Assembly: GCA_027922465.2 (NCBI GenBank)
Contig: BQMF02000139.1
Span: 1-64,000, forward strand
Length of the DNA stretch: 64,000 nucleotides
Reading direction: 5' to 3'
From: Turritopsis dohrnii
Taxonomy: Eukaryota; Cnidaria; Hydrozoa; Anthoathecata; Oceaniidae
Part shown: piece after piece, positions 1-10,745 of the stretch
Layout: each line of letters begins with the position of its first letter
Numbering within the stretch: position 1 is the stretch's first letter
Notes under the pieces: model-generated
Told to the model about the DNA's origin: nothing
Databases searched by the model: none
What the model saw: only the letters and a program-made list of their open reading frames with translations
Translations under genes and position numbers: made by a program

Positions 1-1795
1 TTAGCTATGCCACAACTGATCTCAATGCCATTATTTGTCCATGGAAGTAGATATTTTTCGTATTTGTTACATACAACCATTGAGCAGAAACCAGACATCA
101 ACAGCAAACCAATATAATAACGACAGTGCGTCGTCATAACAAACATGGTGATATGACGTTTTCAACACAAAACAAAAAAACCCCGATTTTATATCGATTT
201 TATGTTATGTCCAACCTACAAAATTTCTTTTTAAGAGCTTTTGTGTATTCTCTCCAAAACTACTTATACCTCTTCTGTTATATGAAAATATTGTTTCGCA
301 CCTCTTCTACATGTTGGCAAATAAAAGTGTTTTACAGACGATTTCTAATGACAAGCCATGCTTTTACAAATGGTAATATAATGCGCTCTCCATTACAAAA
401 CATTAATGGCCTGCCGAGTGCAGTGTTTTGTTGCCAAGGTTACCTTGGTCGTACCATCAAAAATTACAATATGGAATTGTTGGCGCTGAGCAGTCAAAAA
501 TTGAAACAGCAAGGAAATAAATTTTTTGTGATTATCGGAATGTAAACAAAATCGATTAGATTTAATATATTATATAAAAAGAAAAAATTTGCGTTTCAAA
601 ATGCTGCATGAGATCTTAACAGGAGTGACATTATTTCCGATTCAAGAGAGAATTCAAGGAATGAATTTATTATTCAAATATATCAAAAATACGTTTGTGG
701 CTTTTAATCGATTTTCTTACCAAGAAACATCTGTTTTAGTTCAATGTTGTTGTTTTTTTATACTTGGTGCTAAGTATAGAAGAATTACTTCATTTTTATA
801 ATCACTTGTACAAAAGTATTTGTGCAACACTCAAACTCCGAATATAGATCATCTCTAGCCTTTGTGGCAATAACGAATTATCAGAGGCTATATTCTTAGC
901 AGCTTGATTTTTGATGAAGTTTTTCGTTCAAATAGACGTACAACAAACACGTCATGAAAAGCAAATCTACTGCTGTTCTATGTAAATAATAATAGTAATA
1001 ATGACACGAAACGAGAAGGGGAAATGATGTATTCACGTTACAGGTCACGAATCAAAAACTCCAAGTTATGATATCGAAATGTCTATTTTGACGTCAATCT
1101 GTGCATCTCTAATGATATTTCGTTGCTTAAGCCTTTGTGATCCCCCCTTCTTAATTAAAACTAAATCAAAATAACTGACGGTCGTCCGAAACAGATTTGA
1201 ACTCTCGATGGCTACCTATATAACAATGGCGATTGAGTTCAGCTGTTTTTAATTTATCTTATGAACTTGTGAATCATTCCACTAATCTTTCATAATTATC
1301 TGGTGAGCGATGTGATTGTTAAACTCATCAAGCCAGATTATAATTAGCGACAAAGATTATATTAATAGGTGACGCGTGCCAATAAAAGAAAGGGCAGTTT
1401 TGTAATTCCGTTATTAAAGATCAAAACTAAAAAAGAATTTCCTCCAATATTTATTTGTATAAAAAATAGAACCATTTTGAATTTGACTTGATCCCGTCGT
1501 ATTCGGATTTACATTTTTTTTTTAAAATTTTTTTTGTTTATCGTGAATCTTTTCTCCGATTTTTTTTTTTCGGTAAAAATAATTTCTGTTCATATTTTTT
1601 TTCGGTATTTTGCATTTGATATCAAATTTTCTTCTCTATATTTTACATAAACAGCGCAACAAACTTGAAAACATTATCATAAATATATTGTATGTTTATA
1701 ATTAAGTGTTCTGCAATATTTAACAGTTTTTTTTCTTCACTCCTTCTTTATCTTTCGTTTTTAAATATAAAGTAATAATATATCCAACATTCATT
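1..1795. other. Intergenic, no gene seen
   Basis: AT-rich non-coding sequence. The longest open frames (for example 126-545) have no recognisable motif, no cysteine pattern and biased, intergenic-like composition. T-runs occur near 1509-1570. This is the 3' flank of the minus-strand cystine-knot gene that ends at 1796. Confidence 0.6.
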
Positions 1796-2484
1796 TCAGT
1801 CATTTTTTTCTTCTTCTTCTTCTTCCACTACTTTCTCTTCTTCTTCTTCTTCATCATCTTTTTCACTTCTTAGGACACATTTTCTACACCTACATAGTTT
1901 AGCGACATCCTGGTAATGTACTTTCGTTTTTCCATCCGGACATTTGAGTTTAATGGCCTTTGACGTTTCCATAACGGCCTGACAACACTGGCAAATGGAA
2001 CGGTAATACGGGTATTCTGGGTGATATAAAGTGGCTGAGCGACAGTTGCCGCTACAATATTCCAAATCCACTTCTAAACAGAACAAAAACACATGGCTAA
2101 CGTTAAACATGTTATTCAAAGGATTTCGAATCATGTGAGGTCACGTGATTTTTGTTTACTTAAGATATCATTAAGTAATCCACTTTAAACAAATATATTC
2201 CTCCTTCACGACACCGTTTCACAGATTTGGAATTTTGGCCATTTTCGTTTATGTTTTTATTTAAAAACAAAAGTTAACAACCAAACTCTTTAAAAGTAGC
2301 AGAATAAGAAATACTGTTTTATCTTACTACTTGGACTTCGGCATCCGTCTACTTCGATTGTTGTTGATTTTGTTTTTATCTTGCAACTAATGACCATGCC
2401 ATGTTCATCCCATGGATTAACACGTCTACATTCCGAAAAGTATACAAACAGCAAAAAGCAAATGGTAAACACATATGCTGCCAT
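1796..2484 (-). CDS. Secreted C-terminal cystine-knot (CTCK) protein with acidic tail
   Basis: Two-exon gene. Exon 1 is 2484-2328 (donor GTAAGA), exon 2 is 2073-1796 (acceptor TTTAG), joined in phase 1 to give 144 residues. Residues 1-19 form a hydrophobic signal peptide. A CTCK domain follows with cysteines at 34, 48, 59, 63, 80, 82, 83, 97, 113, 115 and 118. This includes the knot-ring motif CSGNC (59-63), QCC (81-83) and CRCRKC (113-118). The order and spacing match the CTCK superfamily of mucins/VWF, bursicon, glycoprotein hormones and DAN proteins, with closest feel to the VWF/mucin type. The protein is probably extracellular and dimeric. Residues 123-144 are almost entirely Glu/Asp/Lys and are encoded by a GAA-type microsatellite. 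The ligand or receptor role cannot be assigned from sequence. Confidence 0.8.
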
Positions 2485-2795
2485 GTTGGATTTCTAAACA
2501 TCAAGGCAACAACATATCATCTTGTAAAGCAAGTACTTGATGGATTACTATGGCAACAGAGTGCAGGATTATATGTGAAATACGATACGCGTGCGATGCG
2601 AGTTCATTAAATCATGTTAGTTCTATCAAAAGGGAGACGCGAGATCATTAGATGTAATTAGTACTAATTGAATGTCAGACGAGGATCAAGTTTATCTCGT
2701 GAGCAATGTGGGTGAGCGTAATCTTATAAGGTATTTCCGCTCTCCTCCTCCATTTACACTAATTTATGGGCACGTAATTCTGTGCTCTTCACCGT

Positions 2796-2829
<34 letters not shown>

Positions 2830-3363
2830 TTGTCCCGACATCCGAATCGGTTTTGTGTTGTTGGTGGACTTCATATTGTTCGGAATAGCTGTTTACTAGT
2901 CATGTACGTGGGTCACGAAATAATGTTAATCATGTATATCTGTCACGAAATATAATGTGCAGGTACTTCACCAGTTAAAGTGTTTCAACATTGTGTGAGA
3001 AAATAAAAACAAATATGTTTCTGTTGTTACAGTAAAGATGTTTTGAAGAATTGCCCTAACTTTACTAAACTTTACTTGATCTCTTTATGTGCTCGTGACT
3101 ATTTTAAGAAATTCATCACAAAACATCGAAATCTCTGGATTTCTAATCAACACCTACTTGTTGATAAAACACGATTGATTAGAGCGGTAAAAAAAAAAAA
3201 AAAATGAAAATGAACAACATGAATCTCATGACATAACCCAATAAAAAATTTCTGAAAAATTCTTAGGACTTTGATGTTTGACTCGACCTTTATCGATTAA
3301 CTAACACATAAGTCGAGTTGTTTATCGATTTGCCAGAACATTCTTATGAGGACTATACAATTC

Positions 3364-3396
<33 letters not shown>

Positions 3397-4039
3397 GATA
3401 GAAATTTCGATGTTAACTTTTACGGAACTTGTGTAATTTCCGCATTTTCCAATGGTCAGTAAATATGATCATCTAAAATATGATAAGGTTTTTTTGTCCT
3501 ACCTTTTTTTTCGTTTGTGGTCACACTCTCGTCAACAAACACGAATAACAATCGCGAAATTATAAGTGATTCTTCCTGCAAAATAAAGCGTGCTTTGCGT
3601 CTTCGAATGTTTTGGAAAAACTAGTCCATATACATCAACATCAACAGCATCCTATATTCTACACCGAAAGAAAAATAAAATAATTAATTTCAACGAAATA
3701 GCCTGTGTTCCATAACCATTGACTCCCTACTGCAGCTATTCAATTTTAAATATAGAATCTATGGTTAAAAATATTTCTTTTTGTTGGGATATTGTTGATG
3801 GATAAAATCCGAGTTTATTTTTTCGGTTGTTATGTCGTAAATAGGCCCCTACACCGGAAGGAAGGGTAAGATATCATCGGAAATTAACTTTGGCATGATC
3901 ATCAAATTCATAAACGACGAGTTCGAAAACAAATTTTGAATTTAATGTACGAAACTTCAGAAGCTGAGATGGAAGTTTGAAACATTTCAGACCACAAAAA
4001 ACTTACAGCATTCAATATTACTAGATTAATGTAAAGCAA
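2485..4039. other. Intergenic with long C homopolymer
   Basis: No gene seen. Contains a 32-base run of C (2798-2829), A-runs near 3189-3203 and T-runs near 3383-3398. The 5' end and promoter of the minus-strand cystine-knot gene should lie just above 2484, but no motif stands out. Confidence 0.55.
2798..2829. repeat. Poly(C)/poly(G) run of 32
   Basis: Uninterrupted run of 32 cytosines. It could form a G-quadruplex on the minus strand and is a likely length-polymorphic or assembly-sensitive site. Confidence 0.95.
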
Positions 4040-4279
4040 TCATTTGAAATCTACATAAAATTCCAATAAGCATTGATGGTTTAGCCTCGTGTTCAACCCC
4101 AATAATTCATTGGTCGGCCGTTCTTGCGAAAGAGGCGAAACATTAGAATCAAGACCACGAGGCAATGTTTTTGATGTTATCCGAAATAGATCTCTGTTTA
4201 TCTGTCGTGGATATTTTGTAACATTATTGTAGACCAATGTAAAGCTACACAGTAACAGAACTAAGCAAGCAGCGAACAT
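4040..4279 (-). CDS. Possible small secreted protein or first exon
   Basis: Open frame of 79 residues on the minus strand. The first 16 or so residues (MFAACLVLLLCSFTLV) look like a good signal peptide. The rest is polar with one potential N-glycosylation site (NVT) and a single cysteine near the end. It lies inside the group of secreted cystine-knot genes and could be an orphan secreted peptide, a first exon whose partner exon I did not find, or chance. No family is recognised. A candidate donor-like GTAGAT is near the 3' end, but no cysteine-rich acceptor exon was visible downstream on this strand. Confidence 0.25.
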   Translation of the reverse strand: MFAACLVLLLCSFTLVYNNVTKYPRQINRDLFRITSKTLPRGLDSNVSPLSQERPTNELLGLNTRLNHQCLLEFYVDFK

Positions 4280-6982
4280 ACAAAAAAACAGTGAAATTCC
4301 CCGTCGATCTCTTAATCAAACCACAAGCAAAAAAAACCGCAAATGAATGAATAAATTAAGTCATACAAACCACGTGACGATTTTAATTATAAAAATATAC
4401 AAAATATTTGAGCTGCTATATTGCTTTCCAAATGTCATTTCGCCTTCTCAATAGATATTTCGCAACGGACATATCTTAAACCATCTTACGTATAGACGAA
4501 CTTTCCTTCCCAGCCTTATTTTATATTTATCCTTTTTCGTACTGTACACGAGGTCCTGGTGCATAAGTTGATATGTTCTAACATACAATTCATAAGGAAT
4601 TGTTCAATTACGTGAAATTAATATTTAGAAAAAGACATTTGACTACCACTGTTCAGAAATAATGCTCTTTAATTAAGCAAAGTAGTTGCAATCAATACGA
4701 AGCAAAAAAGACACGAGCCAGTCCTTTATGCTATTATGCGGAGCAAATAAGGGGGTTGGAAATGCAAAAAATAGTCATAAATAATTCAAAAATGGCGGAT
4801 ATTAAAAAATGTTAATACCGATGCATCATTCGTCTTCTGTTTTTTTTTAATAATTGATTCATTCATGCAAACATGCTGCATTCACTCATTTATCCATTCA
4901 CTCATTTATCCATCACCTTCAACATATACATAATTTCAAGCCAACGTTAGACCTATTTATATCAGAGATCTAGTGACGTCGAAATAATACAAGTAACAAT
5001 TAACGTCTTCCGAACCTGACCCAAGGTAGAAATCATGAATAATCGAAATTAATAACAAAAAAAGGAACAGAAAAATCTTCGTATCGTTTCATTAAAATCC
5101 ATTCTGCTGTGACAATCAGGTTTTTTTTTTCCAAATGTGTTACATATTTTATTGATTCGATTTATTTCGAAATCGAAAATGCATCAACTCCCCCCCGTTT
5201 TCTGCGCTATTTTGTTCCACAAAATATACAATACCTCATGTAGCTGTTAATTTTCAGCCCTTTTCCGATATGGCACGTGTACAAATTTAAACTCAACAAA
5301 AAAAAAAATAAAACCTTTATCCTATTGCGATCATTGATAGCGTATTGCATTACCCCTGGTTGTTATATTACTGTGCATATTTATAAATAACGCTACACCA
5401 AAACACTGGTCTTTTAATTCAACTGCGCAAAGATTAACGAAGCTCTTGAGGCACACAGGCAACAGTAAGTCACCAATTCCATAGATTTTCAACTAGATCG
5501 GAAACAGGGGAGAAAAACTTTTCCCGCCCAAGCATAATATAAATATGACTATTTGTAATGTAACAATAAATAAATAAATAATTAGATAATACAAAATAAT
5601 ATCAATCAAAAACAAAAATGTATTGAACCAATCTGGGGTTTTTTTTTGTTTGTTTTTTTAATTTTGACGTGGGGATGTTTTTCAATACGATAATTAATTC
5701 CGTTTTTATTTGTTCAAAATTGTAAGACTTTTGTGTTTTGGTTGAAAAAGGTGAGTTAGTGAGGATAGTGGGGGATAAGGGCTAAGGAAAACAAGACCTA
5801 TTATTCGTTACAACAACAACAAGCAACAACAACAACAATTCCCTCACACTACGAGGCTTTCTGTTGCTCACGCAACACCATTAAAAAATATTCCGTCAAT
5901 CCGTGACAGTGTACAAGAAGCCTAAATAAGTGTCTCGCATTTGAAAATGTTGATCACGTGACTTGGGGACAAATAAACAAACAAACAAACAAACACTGGT
6001 GCCATGTTAAAGTTTTTTCTAAACAAGCCGGTAACTCGCACAAAGAGACTTGAAGAAGATGGCTCAGTGTAATATGAGCCTTATTATCGTTGTGTTTTTT
6101 TATTGAGTCTGCTTTAGCGTTTTTCAAGTGGAAATTTTGACATGGCTAAAATTGTGATCTCAGATCAGACGGATGATCTTCGAAAATTTCCCAAACAAAA
6201 AAACTGTATTTCACACTGTTATTTCAATGCGTGAACCTACTTACCGATAAGATCAACATTCAATATTTGTAGATATTTATAGAAAGTTAAACCATGGATA
6301 ATCATTAAACCGCAAAACACAAACAAAAAATTGACTAAACACCCACGACAAACCGTTCAATATTTTCCTAGCGATACTAGCTTCTTTCGTTTCAACTGTC
6401 GGAGATGTTGGAGATCTCCGTTCATGAAGAACTGCCTGTTAAAAAACCAGTCGTTCCCAGCAGTCATTGATCACCAAGAAAAACAGAAATCAAAAATATA
6501 TATATATAAAAATAATTGAATGAATGTGTCAGAGAAAAATGGAGAGAGTCATGTTAATAGATTGGATATACATTATTGATGGCTTCTTTGTTAATCTATT
6601 TATTGAGGGCTTAAGCTCAAAAAACAACACTAATATAAGCCTATAAAATAGCGCAGTGCAGAGCTGAGAGGAGGAATACATATATATATGTTCTCATATA
6701 ACTCAAGAAGCCATTTGAAAATTACTACTAGAATAATACTAGTCAAAAATTTGAACGTTGTCGCTCAATCGATTTCTCAAAGATGGCGGACTTAATTTCG
6801 ATATACGGTAAGTGATGTTGATGCATGGGTAACATAATAGATAAGATGCAAAACTTCTGCCAGTAAATATCTTAAATGTTTTTCTATGATGCGCCGTATG
6901 CCATAAAAATTCTACAAAAGTTTCGGAAATTTGGCAAATGTTCAAGCTACGAATTACTCTATATTTTCTTGATTTCTTTTGT
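4280..6982. other. Intergenic, simple repeats only
   Basis: No gene seen. Holds short microsatellites, including CAA-type repeats (about 5811-5840) and a CAAA tract (about 5971-5996). The end is the probable 5'UTR intron of the next gene, because a good acceptor (pyrimidine tract then TTTTGTAG) ends at 6984. The upstream non-coding exon was not located. Confidence 0.5.
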
Positions 6983-7004
6983 AGATCTCATATTCGCTTC
7001 TATA

Positions 7005-7361
7005 ATGGACAGAAGATTGCGATTTCTTACGTTTTTCGTTCTTTATATCGCATTTTCCGCGACAGTGAGACCACAGGAATCACAATGTATCCCAGCGCCT
7101 TTTAATGGCGTAAAGGTGAAGTTCCGCCCTGATTGCGATCCGATGATTGTGTCTATGGAACAATGCCTTGGGGCGTGTAAGTCACAGGACATGTTTCCCG
7201 AGGAGAAGGGAAAAACTATTTGTAATTGCTGTCGACCAGTCAAAACAAGGAAGAAAGAGATAACCAAGGAAGTGTTGTGCTACCAGGGCGGACGCCGCGT
7301 ATGGTCAAAAGAAACAATCACTGTATTAGAACATGTTGTATGCGCATGCCAAAACTGTTAA
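7005..7361 (+). CDS. Secreted CTCK protein, bursicon/glycoprotein-hormone-like fold
   Basis: Single coding exon of 118 residues. I place the start at the ATG at 7005, not the longer upstream open frame, because it begins a signal peptide (MDRRLRFLTFFVLYIAFSA) and a strong splice acceptor ends at 6984, 20 bases before it. Eleven cysteines at 28, 44, 54, 58, 73, 75, 76, 92, 113, 115 and 118 form a complete CTCK set with CLGAC (54-58), CNCC (73-76) and a terminal CACQNC. The protein ends on the last knot cysteine, as in compact hormone-like CTCK ligands. Cysteine spacing and sequence around the ring motif make it a paralogue of 9873-10247. It is probably a secreted homo- or heterodimeric ligand; the receptor is unknown. 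A possible poly(A) signal AATAAA is near 7830. Confidence 0.82.
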   Translation: MDRRLRFLTFFVLYIAFSATVRPQESQCIPAPFNGVKVKFRPDCDPMIVSMEQCLGACKSQDMFPEEKGKTICNCCRPVKTRKKEITKEVLCYQGGRRVWSKETITVLEHVVCACQNC

Positions 7362-9836
7362 ATGTTAAATGCTAGATACATTGTAACGTGTACAGTGGCG
7401 GAAGAGTACACAGGAGTCGCCTTCTAGCATGTTGGTTCTCTCCCATCAAAACCGCCCCTACCAAGACGCACTACCACGGTAGCAGTAAATCAATCCGGTG
7501 TTCCGAAAGTTGCTCCGAGTGGTGGGAGTTTTTTTTAACGTATCTTCTACAATAGAGTCGTCCCAATTCTACTCAAATAATCCGACGTAACGACGAATCT
7601 CATAACAAAAGAAATGTTTTGAGAAATTTAGAAATTATACATAGCATTTATTAACAAAAAAAAGTATGCTTACTTGTATGACTTTTCCGACAGTAAAAAA
7701 AAAAACAAAAACCGAATGTGTCGTAAAAGATGTGTTGTGTTTTAACATATAGTTGTTCTGATGATGAAAGTATGTTGGTTCTTCGAAGCCGGAGAATTAG
7801 GCGTTACAGAATCGCCTGCATACAAGCAAAATAAAGTATTCTTTCATCATGTGATGAAAAAAATACTTAATGAGATTGTCACATTTGACATGCTTCTAAA
7901 GAAGTGACAGCTAACAGCTAATTTTGTTTTTGAGTTTTGTGATGTTTATGTGTTTTTGCCTTCGATCGTATCACTCTTGAGTATGTTAATATCGTTTACA
8001 ACCAGTGCCACCTTTCGCTATGGCCAGCGAAAAGAACAGATTGTTTCGATGTAACTAAAACAACCTAACGAAAAAACACTAATGCTTCAACATTCGAATT
8101 TCATAACTGAAAAAAAATTGCGACGACATCGTAGAGGAAACACACTTTAACAAAAGGTATCTAATATTTTAAATTTGATATGTTTAATTAGTAGAACGTT
8201 TTAAAAAAAATGTCACTCATGTGCCCTTCGCTTAATGTTAGCTTTTAGTCTGAAAATAACGCTGTTCTATTGTCTTTCGGTAATGTTTTTCGGCGGTCGG
8301 TTTAGTGCTCCTAATACGTTTATCGAGCACAGCGTCTGTGAGGGAACGTTCTAGTGTTTATTCTCGCCTAAAAATAAACACGTCATCAAAACATAGTTTT
8401 CTGTTTTGTGGCAGTCAGTTGGTTTTTAATTGTTTATCTGTACTTCGCTTTTTATTTGTTTATTCATCTATTTAAAAAAAAAATCTACGTGAAAAAATGA
8501 ATTTAAACTGTGAGTGATGAATGCCAAAGTCGAACCTTTGGGGAAAGTAACGGGATCGTAAAATATATATGAAAAAAAGTACTTACCTAAGCCGCCAGAT
8601 GTTTTTGGCACATCAAAATAGCCCCTGATATGACCTAGGTATCATTATGTAAAAATACATCTTATATTTTATCACCTACGATGGAGAGATGTTTATTTTT
8701 CATGCAAAATAATTGAGAAGTAAAACAAGCTATTCATTTGCATCATGGGTAATTTTTTCCTGCATTTAAAAGCTTCTATTGTGTAGCGTGTTTGATTAAA
8801 TTGTCAAAGCATTTGAAGATTGTAATAAGCAGTTAGGTAGGTAGAGATATCTCAAATTGCGCTTTCTTTTTTTTTTATAATTATCTTGGATTGTTTAGAC
8901 ATAACTTCTTTAAAAAAATTGTTTTTTTAAAAAAAAAAATTTTTTTTATTTCTTATTTATACAAATTATTCCATCTATGCCATGCTCCCTGCAGTTTTAG
9001 GATATGACTTTTATTATGTAATGTTTGACTATTATGTACCAAAGGAATGCTGACTCTTCCGAAATGAGTTTCCTACAATCCATCTCAAAATAACACCACC
9101 AGAAATAGTTTGTTTTTTAAGACATTGAACCTGAAAATTTTATTTAAAAACTTGATTTCAATCTCAATAATTTTTTTTTCAGTACGAGCCAACACAAAAT
9201 CTAATGCGGATTTTGCTTTTTACTATTTCCATAGCAACAGAACTAAATAATAAATCTGTTTTCTCGCTCGACAAATTTAACGATAAAATTGAATACAAGT
9301 TGAATTCAACAAATTTTTCGATCAATAAATAAATAAATAAGCTTCTCTTGAGTTGCGATAGTGCTACTTCACAATTTTGAAGCACCTTAAGGTCTCTCCC
9401 TCACTTTCGTTTTTGATCATGTAAGGTATCAAGGTACTAGCATTGGACAAATTTTCGCCCGGGAGTGAGAGCATGAGAGTATTTTGAAAAGATGAACATA
9501 CGCCATGATATGTGAAGTGAGGGTCAACATAGGAAAACAAGTTAATGATGTTCCAAAACAGGATTGCATAAAACAATCGGCCAACTCAAAAAAAGAGGTC
9601 GCCAAAAATATGTAAAACCCTAAACCAACATGTCATACAACAAAAAACATCGAAAAACTAAAACTATATTACGAAAGGTTGAAAAGGAGGTGCGGAACCC
9701 CAAATAAAAACAGAAGTAAAAAAAAAAATAACAAAGTTTCATATATTTGAATGAATGTTAGAATGTTAGAATGCGCCATATGGAAGTAAAAACACAGAAA
9801 AAGTAAATAAAACAAATGTGATATTTTTTATCTTCT
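7362..9836. other. Intergenic, AT-rich
   Basis: 3' region of the previous gene, then low-complexity AT sequence with A/T runs (about 8925-8950). The open frames at 9179-9385 and 9364-9576 have no family features. The end of this stretch, with an acceptor TCTTCTAG ending at 9838, is probably the 5'UTR intron of the next gene. Confidence 0.5.
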
Positions 9837-9872
9837 AGACACCGAAGCAACGTGTAGTGACTGTTATATACA

Positions 9873-10247
9873 ATGCCTGCCTTCAAGACGATTATTATTC
9901 TGCTGGCAATTGCGCAATCGTATCATCCAGTATTTGCAGAATCAGCTGACGATACACCACAAGACAAATGTATTCCCGTAGAGAGAAAACAGAAGGTGCT
10001 GATTACAGGATGTTTCCCGGAAATAGTCTTAATGAACCAATGTATCGGCGCGTGCAAATCATTTGACAAGTTTTACGATCATGACAAAGGTTTAATATCG
10101 AACTGTCAATGTTGTCAACCAACCGCTTGGGAGGACAAGGAAGTGGAAGTTGGCTGTGCAACTATATTCGGCAACGTTATATCTAAAAAAATTATCAAGA
10201 ATCCAGTGCAGTGCTCGTGTACGCCATGTTTGAACACTCGGACTTGA
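9873..10247 (+). CDS. Secreted CTCK protein, paralogue of 7005-7361
   Basis: Single coding exon of 124 residues starting 34 bases after a splice acceptor (AG at 9837-9838), the same layout as its upstream neighbour. The signal peptide covers about residues 1-22 (ends VFA). CTCK cysteines lie at 33, 47, 57, 61, 78, 80, 81, 95, 114, 116 and 119, with CIGAC (57-61), CQCC (78-81) and CSCTPC (114-119), then a five-residue tail. The motif CxGACKS after the second knot strand and the CxCC-QP/RP element are shared with 7005-7361. This supports tandem duplication followed by strong divergence elsewhere. Possible poly(A) signal AATAAA at 10527-10532. Extracellular ligand or antagonist role is inferred from fold only. 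Confidence 0.82.
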   Translation: MPAFKTIIILLAIAQSYHPVFAESADDTPQDKCIPVERKQKVLITGCFPEIVLMNQCIGACKSFDKFYDHDKGLISNCQCCQPTAWEDKEVEVGCATIFGNVISKKIIKNPVQCSCTPCLNTRT

Positions 10248-10637
10248 GACTCGCTTCAGTGATTGTTCAATGCTATTGGAGATTGCCGCGCTCACACGCC
10301 CTAAGGCAAAATGAAAAGAAATAATGTAAAGTTTGATAGGAAAGGTTCGCTCATGAACACAAATAAGCCGATTAAACCGAAACAAAGGCGGTTTCAATTC
10401 CGATTTGCAATGTTATGATTGCATTCTTTTCTTCCAGACCGACTAAGCTTATGCACACGACAAAAGACATTTCCGTGCAAATTTCACACAAGCAATATCT
10501 TGTAAGGGGACTTTTAACAAAACTTGAATAAAATATAAAACGAAAAGAGAAAACACTACTGTAGAGATTTATTCAAAATCGAAAGAAAGAACAAACCAGA
10601 TAATTTTGTCTCTTGGGATTTCTTCACTCCTTAATGC

Positions 10638-10745
10638 TTAAGAGGGATTATGAGAGAGTGTGTATTAAGAGGGGTTATGAGAGAGTGTGTATTAAGAGGG
10701 ATTATGAGAGAGTGTGTATTAAGAGGGATTATGAGAGAGTGTGTA
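10638..10745. repeat. Tandem repeat, 27 bp x 4
   Basis: Four head-to-tail copies of a 27-base unit beginning TTAAGAGGG and containing GAGAGAGTGTG. Copy 2 differs by one base (GGGGTT for GGGATT). Confidence 0.95.

Noticed and set aside
126..545. 139-residue open frame on plus
   Set aside because: No domain, signal peptide or conserved motif; composition like flanking AT-rich DNA. Chance frame.
6876..7004. Longer N-terminus for the CTCK protein at 7005
   Set aside because: A strong splice acceptor at 6984 and the signal peptide beginning at 7005 indicate the upstream part is intron/UTR.
10638..10745. Possible CRISPR-like array
   Set aside because: Uninterrupted tandem repeat without spacers, in a eukaryotic genome.
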